From: an uncultured Pelagibacteraceae bacterium
GTDB lineage: Bacteria; Pseudomonadota; Alphaproteobacteria; Pelagibacterales; Pelagibacteraceae
Direction: 5' to 3'
Length of the DNA stretch: 34,877 bases
Assembly (NCBI GenBank): GCA_902619675.1
Contig: CACNFA010000007.1
Coordinates: 1 to 34,877 of the forward strand
Every line of letters starts with the position of its first letter. Position 1 is the stretch's first letter. Of this stretch, positions 24,099-34,877 are shown one piece after another. The notes below the pieces were generated by a model, which saw only the letters and a program-made list of their open reading frames with translations, searched no databases and was not told the origin of the DNA. The position numbers and the translations under genes are program-made.

Positions 24099-24603
24099 CT
24101 TGGTTTCCTATAAAACTCATTTGATAAATATTGAAAAGAAGCCAAAAAACTGGAAACAGAAATAAAGTGAAGAAAGTGTTATAGCCAATTTTTGTATAGG
24201 AGATGGCAACTTCAGAAAAGTTATTTAATAAAGTAAAGAAAAGCAAATTAGCGAATATTAAAGCAAGCAAGAAGGTAAACCAGTCAGAAGCAATCGTTGT
24301 ATTAACGCTTTTGTTTCTTACATAATTACCTACAAAGCAAACTAACAGATAAGACAATGAACTAATACCTAGTGGAAAACCCATTACAACATCATTTATA
24401 AGACCGGCGGAAAAAATATGTCCTGTCCCCATCAAATTAGGACGTTTTATTATCCAAAAATAAATTATTATAATTTGTAAATTTATAGAAAAAACTTCAA
24501 ATAATTTTTCCAAATTTGTGTCAATTTCACTTATAGATAGATAGTACAATAGAATTAGAGGGCCAGATGCAAATAATTTATTTATTATATTTTTTTTTGC
24601 CAT
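24091..24603 (-). CDS. mreD: Rod shape-determining membrane protein MreD
   Basis: This 170-residue protein has about five hydrophobic spans. GTGHIFSAGLINDVVMGFPLG (about 57-77, abbreviated) is the MreD-typical region between spans, with an Asp in a membrane-proximal position. It is a bridge of the elongasome. The identification rests on this motif and the order mreC-mreD-mrdA, with a 1-bp overlap to mreC. Confidence 0.93.
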   Translation of the reverse strand: MAKKNIINKLFASGPLILLYYLSISEIDTNLEKLFEVFSINLQIIIIYFWIIKRPNLMGTGHIFSAGLINDVVMGFPLGISSLSYLLVCFVGNYVRNKSVNTTIASDWFTFLLALIFANLLFFTLLNNFSEVAISYTKIGYNTFFTLFLFPVFWLLFNIYQMSFIGNQDA

Positions 24604-25448
24604 TAAAAAACTTCTTTACTTGGTTTAATTAAATTTACAGTTACAAATGATAATTGATTAGGATCTACAAATAATTCTACTTCTCCGCTTTCTTTAGTTT
24701 TTCCGATTGGAGTTCCAGCGCTAAAAATACCATCTTTTCCAGAAGCAAATACAGTTATGCCTTCTACAAATTGATAATCTTCAGGCAAGTATGACAATGT
24801 TGGTTTACGTGTTCCACCGCCAGTCAAAATTGCTTGAGTACTTTTTTCATCAAAAGTAACTGGAATTCTGCTATTCAAATCGTTCAGAAGCAATACTCTT
24901 GATGATAAATAATTTGTCTCAACTATACGCCCAACTAAATATTTATTTTGAGTGACAGGCATTCCTTTAATAATGCCTTCTTTGCTTCCTTTGTTAATAA
25001 TTATTGATTTTAAAAATGGACTATTACGATCTACCAAAACTTTTGCCAAAACTACATTCGAGACGCTTTGAACATCTTCAGTATCTAATACCTTTTTTAA
25101 ATTTTTATTTTCATTTGATATGTACTCTAAGTTGAGATCAAGAGATTTGTAACGCTCAATTACCTGTCTTAGTTCTTCATTTTCTTTTCTTAGATTAAAA
25201 TGTCCAGTTACTCCTTCATTTATGCCTGGAAGTAATCTTGTTGGAGTAGAAGCTAAATAAGTCACTCTATAGACTACATCATTGATGAAACTTCTTGCTG
25301 TTTTTACTAAAGTAAAACCATAAACATCTAGAAAAAAAATAATTAGGGCTAAAAAAATTAGTGAAAGAACTGAAAATTTTTGAGCTCCTCCTCTTTGAAG
25401 AAGAGCTGAACGAAAAGCTATACTAAAATCATCTCTGCTAACTGACAT
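24603..25448 (-). CDS. mreC: Rod shape-determining protein MreC
   Basis: This 281-residue protein has a short cytoplasmic tail, one membrane span (about 24-43) and a coiled coil around residues 85-118 (KENEELRQVIERYK, ENKNLKKVL). The periplasmic beta-barrel domain includes VDRNSPFLKSIIINKGSKEG, GMPV, GRIVET and VLLLNDLNSRIPV. It joins MreB in the cytoplasm to PBP2 outside. It is 18 bp downstream of mreB. Confidence 0.95.
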   Translation of the reverse strand: MSVSRDDFSIAFRSALLQRGGAQKFSVLSLIFLALIIFFLDVYGFTLVKTARSFINDVVYRVTYLASTPTRLLPGINEGVTGHFNLRKENEELRQVIERYKSLDLNLEYISNENKNLKKVLDTEDVQSVSNVVLAKVLVDRNSPFLKSIIINKGSKEGIIKGMPVTQNKYLVGRIVETNYLSSRVLLLNDLNSRIPVTFDEKSTQAILTGGGTRKPTLSYLPEDYQFVEGITVFASGKDGIFSAGTPIGKTKESGEVELFVDPNQLSFVTVNLIKPSKEVF

Positions 25449-25466
25449 TTTTTCTGTAAAGACAAA

Positions 25467-28074
<2,608 letters not shown>

Positions 28075-28176
28075 AGCCAATTATTTTTAAAAATTAAAAG
28101 CTCCTCATATTACAATTAAAGCTAAAATTTGCAAATAATTATGTCGATCAACTTTGCATTTTAGACTCAGATTGGG

Positions 28177-29746
<1,570 letters not shown>

Positions 29747-29747
<1 letters not shown>

Positions 29748-31513
29748 TAAACTAAAATTTTTCCCTCATCAGAAATTTCTTCTTCCTCCTCAGGACCTAA
29801 AATCATTTGATTATGGGGTTTCCCTGACGGTATCATAGGAAAACAGTTTTCTGCTTTATCTACAACACAGTCAAATATTACTGGTTTATCAATATTGATC
29901 ATTTCTTTTATTTTTTCATCAAGCTCATCTGGTGTTTTTGCTCTAATTCCAACACAGCCATAAGACTCTGCAAGCTTGACGAAATCTGGTAATGCAGCAG
30001 TGTAACTCTCAGAATAATTTTTTTCATGCAAAAGTTCTTGCCACTGTCTTACCATGCCCATGTACTCATTATTCAAAATAAATATTTTTATTGGTAGTCT
30101 ATATTGTACTGCAGTAGACATTTCCTGCATTGTCATTAAAACAGAAGCTTCTCCAGCAATATCAACAACTAATTTTCCAGGATTTGCAATTTGAACACCA
30201 ATTGCTGCCGGAAGTCCATATCCCATTGTTCCAAGCCCTCCAGATGTCATCCACCTATTAGGTTTATTAAATTTATAATGTTGAGCTGCCCACATTTGAT
30301 GTTGTCCAACCTCAGTTGTAACAAAAGTATCCTGATTTTTAGTCATCTCATACAATCTTTGTACTGCATGTTGAGGTTTGATAACTTTACTGCTGTTAAT
30401 AAAGTTTAAGGACTTTTTTTCTCTCCATTTTTCAATTTGTTCCCACCATTTCGATGTCTTTTGTTTGTTAGAGCTCGCAAAGTTTTTATTTTTTTCTTTA
30501 AATCTTTTGATTAAAGATTTTAAAAGTTGAGTTACGTCACTTACCACAGCTAAATCAACTTTAATATTTTTTCCAATTGAAGATGGATCAATATCAACGT
30601 GAATTTTTTTTGAGCCAGGTGAAAATTCATCTACTTTTCCTGTTATTCTGTCATCAAACCTCGCGCCAATATTTATCATTAAGTCACAATCGTGCATTGC
30701 ATTATTTGCTTCGTAAGTCCCGTGCATACCAAGCATACCTAAAAATTGTGGATCGTCGCCAGGATAAGCACCAAGTCCTTGAAGTGTTGAAGTTATTGGA
30801 AAGCCTGTTAATGAAACTAGTTCTCTTAAATATTTGCTAGCTTCAGGCCCTGAGTTTATTACTCCTCCACCGGTATAAAAAATAGGTCTTGAGGATTTTT
30901 TAATAAGATCGATAAATTTATCTAATTCTGAATTAGATATTTTGTGAGTTGCTTTACCGTTAAGTTTTTTTTTAAGCGTATTCTTAAAAAATTTATATTT
31001 CCCTTTTTTAAATTGAATATCTTTTGGAATATCGACAAGAACTGGGCCGGGTCTCCCTGTAGTTGCTACCTCAAAAGCTAAATGTAAAACTCTTGAAAGA
31101 TCATTTACGTCTTTTACTAACCAATTATGTTTTGTACAAGGTCGTGTAATTCCAGTTGTGTCACATTCTTGAAAAGCATCAGTACCAATTAAATGTGTTG
31201 GTACTTGTCCTGAAATACAAACAAGAGGAACAGAGTCCATGTAAGCGTCTGTTAAAGCTGTAACAGCGTTAGTGGCTCCTGGACCAGATGTGACTAATAA
31301 AACTCCTGGCTTACCGCTTGATCTTGCGTATCCTTCCGCTGAATGTCCTGCTCCTTGCTCATGTCTCGCTAATATATGTTTAATTGATTTATGATTTTTT
31401 AATTCATCATAAATTGGCAATACTGCACCACCTGGGTAACCAAAAATGTATTCTACTTTTTGGTCCTCCAGTGCTTTAAATACAATTTCTGCTCCGCTCA
31501 ATAATTTTGGCAT
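29747..31513 (-). CDS. ilvB: Acetolactate synthase large (catalytic) subunit
   Basis: This 588-residue thiamine-diphosphate enzyme has [15 protein letters not shown] (24-38), the catalytic Glu52 in ARHEQGAGH, the FAD-region motif [10 protein letters not shown] and [10 protein letters not shown]. In the cofactor motif the usual GDxS is GEAS (454-457, Glu455 for Asp), followed by [14 protein letters not shown] with Asn481/482. It condenses two pyruvates, or pyruvate with 2-oxobutyrate. The symbol ilvI is an alternative. A promoter seems to abut the ATG. Confidence 0.95.
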
Positions 31514-31547
31514 ACATACAATCTAGCCTAGAAATGATTTGCGTCAA
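31514..31547 (-). promoter_or_regulatory. Candidate ilvB promoter giving a leaderless mRNA
   Basis: On the minus strand TTGACG (31547-31542) and TAGATT (31525-31520) flank a 16-bp spacer. Only six bases separate the -10 from the ATG at 31513, so transcription would start at or next to the A of the ATG. No Shine-Dalgarno site lies before the ATG. This is a pattern match without experimental evidence. Confidence 0.5.
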
Positions 31548-31550
31548 GTT

Positions 31551-32468
31551 TTAGCTTACGACTTTTAATGATTTTTTTAAAAGAATTGAGAATTTTTTAG
31601 AATAAAGCTTATTCCAATTCTTCATATGGCCTCTAGCCCAAGTATTTTGTCTCTTTGCGTATTGTCTAGTCTTTATATTGATAAGCTCTTTGCATTGGTC
31701 TATTGAGATTGAACCCTTCAAAAAATCATTGATTTCTTGAACGCCTATTAGTTTATTTGCAGATAAGCTTTTTTTAATTTTAAGTCTGTTGAATTTTCTT
31801 ACCTCTTTAATACATTTTTTTTTAATCATTAAGTCTGTTCTATGATTAATTTTTTTTAATAATTCATCCCTTGGAATATCAACGAATATCTTTTTTACTT
31901 CATAATCTGAGAAATCAGATTTGGTATTTATAAACCAATCAAACAATGATTTTTTTGTTTTTAACTTTACTTCATAAGCTCTTTGAACTCTTTGTGAGTC
32001 AGTTGGAAGAATTCTACCTTTAACGTTGGGATCCAGTTTAAGAAGAAGGTCATAAAATCTTTTAAAACCAATTTTTTTATACAAATTTCTTACTTTATTT
32101 CTTGTCTTTAAATCTATATTTGGAATTTTACTTATACCTTTTGTAATTGTATTAAAATAAAGGCCAGTTCCGCCTACAATTATTGGAATTTTTTTCTTTT
32201 TAAGACAAAAATTAATTTTTTTTTTTGCTTGTTTAAGCCAATCTCCTGCAGAAAAATATCTTTTAACAGAAATTACTCCATAAAGATGGTGTTTAATCTT
32301 TCGAGTATCATTTGAACTTGGACGAGATGATAAAATTTTGAACTCTCTAAATACTTGCATGCTGTCTGCATTAATGATTTCTCCATTTAATTTTCTAGCT
32401 AAACTAATTGCTAGTTTTGATTTTCCTGATGCTGTGGGTCCGGCTAAAAGAATAATTTTTTTTGACAA
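31551..32468 (-). CDS. miaA: tRNA dimethylallyltransferase MiaA
   Basis: This is a 305-residue enzyme with P-loop GPTASGKS (10-17), GEIINADSMQVFREF (about 29-43, tRNA/substrate region), GGTGLYF (about 98-104) and the C-terminal tRNA-contact stretch QYAKRQNTWARG. It prenylates A37 of tRNAs reading UNN codons. It starts 1 bp after the degP stop. The usual miaA neighbours hfq and hflX are absent here, but hflC is nearby upstream. Confidence 0.95.
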   Translation of the reverse strand: MSKKIILLAGPTASGKSKLAISLARKLNGEIINADSMQVFREFKILSSRPSSNDTRKIKHHLYGVISVKRYFSAGDWLKQAKKKINFCLKKKKIPIIVGGTGLYFNTITKGISKIPNIDLKTRNKVRNLYKKIGFKRFYDLLLKLDPNVKGRILPTDSQRVQRAYEVKLKTKKSLFDWFINTKSDFSDYEVKKIFVDIPRDELLKKINHRTDLMIKKKCIKEVRKFNRLKIKKSLSANKLIGVQEINDFLKGSISIDQCKELINIKTRQYAKRQNTWARGHMKNWNKLYSKKFSILLKKSLKVVS

Positions 32469-32469
32469 A

Positions 32470-33873
32470 CTAATTTATTTTAACACCTAAGTATCGTCTT
32501 CGATTATCTTTATTTATTATTGTTAATAATAATGTTTTTTCACCTTTCTTAAAGATGCCATCAACCTTTCTTTTAAGATCAGAGGAATTTTTTACAGAAG
32601 TTTTTTGAACTTCAATAATTATATCATTAACACTTAATAAATTATACAAAGGGCTACGATTTGAGATATCAGTAATTACTACTCCTGTAGTTTTTTTATT
32701 TAAATTTCTTGAAGAAATATCTTCATTTGTGATTTCTCTTACTGCTATTTTTAAACTCTCTATATCAATATCTTTTTTTACTTTTTGTTTTTTTGTTTCC
32801 TGAAATTCTTCAGAAGTTTCAAGTCTACCAAGAATTAATCTTTTGGAAATTAATCTTTTATTTCTCCAAATTTTAAGTTCAACACTTTTACCCACCTCTG
32901 TACTAGCTACAACATTTGGAAGTTTTTTCATTGTGTTAATTTTTTTGCCATCAAACTCTAAAATAATATCTCCTGCTTTAATTCCTGCTTTTTCTGCAGG
33001 GCTATTTTTCCCAACACTTGCAACTAATGCCCCTTCAGGTTTTTTTAGTTTTTCAACATCGGCAATCTCTTTGCTTACTTCTTGTATTCTAACACCTAGC
33101 CAACCTCTTTTTGTTTCTCCAAACTTAATAAGCTGATCAATAACATTCGCCGCTGCATTAGCTGGAATAGCAAATCCTATGCCGATTGAACCTGACTGGC
33201 CTGGAGCTATAATCGCAGTATTAATTCCAATTACTTCACCTTTTAAATTAAATAAAGGTCCGCCAGAATTACCTTGGTTAATTGATGCATCAGTTTGTAT
33301 AAAATCTTCATATCTTGTTAATCCAATCTGTCTATTTCTAGCAGAGATAATTCCTGAAGTGACAGTTCCTCCCAAACCAAAAGGATTTCCAATTGCAACA
33401 ACCCAGTCACCAACTCTAGCTTTATTTGAGTCGCCAAAAGAAACAGGTTTAAATTTATCATTCGTTTTCATCTTTATAACTGCAATATCCATATATGGAT
33501 CTGCCCCAATTATTTTAGCCTCATACTCTTTTTCGCCAACTCTAACTAAAATATCTTCTGCATCAGCAACAACGTGATTATTAGTAATAACAATTCCGTC
33601 TTCATCTATAACAAAGCCAGAGCCAAGAGATGCGGCTTTTCTCTCAGTTGGTCTTTCAAAATCTTTAAACATTTCTCCAAATGGTGAGCCTGGAGGAAAT
33701 TGAAAGGGGAATTGATTTGTAGTTGTTCTAACAGTTTGAGTAGTAGAAATATTTACTACAGAAGGCATCAATTTCTCCGCCAAATCAGCAAAAGACTCTG
33801 GGATAGGTTTTGCATTAGCAGTTGAGAGCTTAAAAATGATCAGTAAAAATAATATTTTATTAGCAAATTTCAT
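32470..33873 (-). CDS. degP: Do-family periplasmic serine protease (DegP/DegQ-like)
   Basis: This 467-residue protein has a signal peptide (cleavage probably after TANA, residue 21). The trypsin-like domain has triad His100 (TNNHVV), Asp129 (MDIAVI) and Ser203 (QGNSGGPL). PDZ1 (about 235-330, RGWLGVRIQEV) and a shorter PDZ2 (about 375-465) follow. It degrades or refolds misfolded envelope proteins. DegQ or the symbol degQ is equally possible; the LA loop (PFQFPPGSPFGEMF) is short to medium. It directly abuts the upstream DUF2065 gene. Confidence 0.94.
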   Translation of the reverse strand: MKFANKILFLLIIFKLSTANAKPIPESFADLAEKLMPSVVNISTTQTVRTTTNQFPFQFPPGSPFGEMFKDFERPTERKAASLGSGFVIDEDGIVITNNHVVADAEDILVRVGEKEYEAKIIGADPYMDIAVIKMKTNDKFKPVSFGDSNKARVGDWVVAIGNPFGLGGTVTSGIISARNRQIGLTRYEDFIQTDASINQGNSGGPLFNLKGEVIGINTAIIAPGQSGSIGIGFAIPANAAANVIDQLIKFGETKRGWLGVRIQEVSKEIADVEKLKKPEGALVASVGKNSPAEKAGIKAGDIILEFDGKKINTMKKLPNVVASTEVGKSVELKIWRNKRLISKRLILGRLETSEEFQETKKQKVKKDIDIESLKIAVREITNEDISSRNLNKKTTGVVITDISNRSPLYNLLSVNDIIIEVQKTSVKNSSDLKRKVDGIFKKGEKTLLLTIINKDNRRRYLGVKIN

Positions 33874-34059
33874 TTAACTTTTTATATACCAAATTATAGA
33901 AAAACCGATAATCAAAAAGACTATTCCTAATAATCTAAGTTTATTCTCAGGCGTATTTTTGATCAATTCTAGTATGCTTTTAATTCTAGACGGGAAAATG
34001 GCTAAAAACAGACCCTCCACAAAAAAAATTAAGCCAATAGCAATAATAAATTCACTCAC
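33874..34059 (-). CDS. DUF2065 (YjeT-like) small membrane protein
   Basis: This 61-residue protein has two membrane spans: about 3-23 (FIIAIGLIFFVEGLFLAIFP) and about 41-58 (LRLLGIVFLIIGFSIIWYI). A connecting RLLG motif is typical of DUF2065. In many proteobacteria this gene follows hflC, as here (15-bp gap). The function is not established. Its stop is immediately next to the degP ATG (TAAATG). Confidence 0.88.
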   Translation of the reverse strand: MSEFIIAIGLIFFVEGLFLAIFPSRIKSILELIKNTPENKLRLLGIVFLIIGFSIIWYIKS

Positions 34060-34074
34060 GATATCTAGTTGTAT

Positions 34075-34877
34075 TTATCTTTTTAAATTTGGCTTAATTG
34101 ACTTACCAAAAAATTTAAAGAATTCACTGTCTGGTGACAAAACTAATGACGTTTCTCCACCTATTAAAGCTTTCTCATATGCTTGCATAGCTCTGTAAAA
34201 TGCAAAAAATTGTGGATCTTTTCCAAAAGCGTCAGCAAAAATTTTGTTTCTTTGACCGTCACCTTCACCTTTCATTATTTCAGATTTTTTATTTGCTTGA
34301 GCTAGGATAACAGTTACGTCTTTATCTGCCGTTGATCTAATTTTTTGAGCGATCTCCGCACCTTGCGCTCTAAATTCTTTAGCTTCCCTCTCTCTTTCTG
34401 TCTGCATACGTTTATAAATTGCTTCACTGTTTGCGGGTGGTAAATCAGCTCTTTTGATTCTCACATCTACAATATTTATTCCAAAATTCTTAGCCTCATC
34501 ATTAACTTGTGATTGTATAATTTGCATTTGTCTTGCTCTATCAGTTGACAATAAAGTTGCTAATTCTTGAGTTCCTAATACACCTCTTATTCTAGAATTG
34601 ATAATTGTAGATAATCTTGATCTAGCAACTCTCTCGTTTCCAACTGAGATATAAAACTTCAATGGATCTACAATTTTAAATCTTGCAAATGCATCAACAA
34701 TTAATCTTTTTTGGTCAGCTGCGATTACTTCCTCAGGGTCGTTGTCCAAGTTAAGAATTCTTTTATCTAAGTAAACTACGTTTTGAATAAAAGGTAATTT
34801 AAAGTTTAAACCTGCTTTTGTAACAATTTTCTTTGGATCACCAAATTGAAGTACTATTGCTTGACTAATTTCCTGTA
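34075..34877 (-). CDS. hflC: HflC, FtsH-protease modulator (5' end beyond window)
   Basis: The reading frame continues upstream from the internal TTG at 34749 to the window edge with 42 more codons: QEISQAIVLQFGDPKK then KLPFIQNVVYLDKRIL. So the true start lies outside. The visible 266 codons cover nearly all of the band-7/SPFH domain (DQKRLIVDAFARFKI, RGVLGTQELATLL, GINIVDVRIKRADLP) and the HflC end (SPDSEFFKFFGKSI). With HflK it forms a membrane complex around FtsH. hflK is expected just upstream. Confidence 0.94.
   Translation of the reverse strand, partial: QEISQAIVLQFGDPKKIVTKAGLNFKLPFIQNVVYLDKRILNLDNDPEEVIAADQKRLIVDAFARFKIVDPLKFYISVGNERVARSRLSTIINSRIRGVLGTQELATLLSTDRARQMQIIQSQVNDEAKNFGINIVDVRIKRADLPPANSEAIYKRMQTEREREAKEFRAQGAEIAQKIRSTADKDVTVILAQANKKSEIMKGEGDGQRNKIFADAFGKDPQFFAFYRAMQAYEKALIGGETSLVLSPDSEFFKFFGKSIKPNLKR

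Noticed and set aside
28101-28134. Promoter and ribosome site before leuA (TTGCAA, TAATAT, GGAG)
   Set aside because: The -10 match is only four of six, the spacing is short, and the GGAG is 26 nt from the ATG. This is too weak to list.
33179-33577. 132-codon plus-strand frame inside degP
   Set aside because: It is antisense to the conserved protease core, has no ribosome site or family resemblance, and is a composition shadow like the other antisense frames.
34747-34749. TTG 34749 as the start of HflC
   Set aside because: The frame stays open upstream and encodes conserved HflC sequence to the window edge.

Overview
The window looks like a Pelagibacterales (SAR11-type) alphaproteobacterial chromosome. 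The DNA is very AT-rich, genes are packed with 0-10 bp gaps or 1-8 bp start/stop overlaps, the protein families are alphaproteobacterial, and a tandem SAM-II/SAM-V riboswitch of the kind known from marine alphaproteobacteria sits before metY. I see no rRNA, tRNA, insertion sequence, phage gene or CRISPR array.

Layout. (1) 1-6540, minus strand: a branched-chain-amino-acid-type (HAAT) ABC transporter operon, livK - terminator - livH - secreted hydrolase - livM - livG - livF - azlC (cut by the window edge). The hydrolase lies inside the transporter operon with 4-bp overlaps on both sides. (2) 6620-12290: small operons for a LysE-type exporter, a DUF2805 protein plus glutaredoxin, CcdA-ribokinase-hydrolase, a secreted histidine phosphatase, and cysE-msrB. 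(3) 12280-16900, plus strand: VOC protein - gshA - gshB, then a 300-bp leader carrying a promoter, SAM-II aptamer, intrinsic terminator, SAM-V aptamer, two candidate mini-ORFs and two competing hairpins before metY, then a rhodanese. (4) 16880-20500, minus: a small lipoprotein and an operon of a D-amino-acid-dehydrogenase-like gene (broken by an in-frame TGA), an EamA transporter and a 2-hydroxyacid dehydrogenase. (5) 20508-28080, minus: leuA followed after 10 bp by the elongasome genes mreB-mreC-mreD-mrdA-rodA and then a bactofilin gene. (6) 28177-34877, minus: ilvC, ilvN and ilvB preceded by hflC (partial), a DUF2065 protein, a DegP/Do protease and miaA.

Themes. Regions 2 and 3 concentrate sulfur and thiol redox functions: CysE, MsrB, GshA, GshB, glutaredoxin, MetY and rhodanese. 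Regions 5 and 6 hold most of the leucine/isoleucine/valine pathway next to cell-wall elongation and envelope quality control. The most interesting stretch is the metY leader, where SAM sensing appears to act at transcription through SAM-II and a terminator. A second layer, built from SAM-V, mini-ORFs and two mutually exclusive Shine-Dalgarno-masking hairpins, may act at translation. The hydrolase embedded in the transporter operon is the other candidate for an undescribed system.
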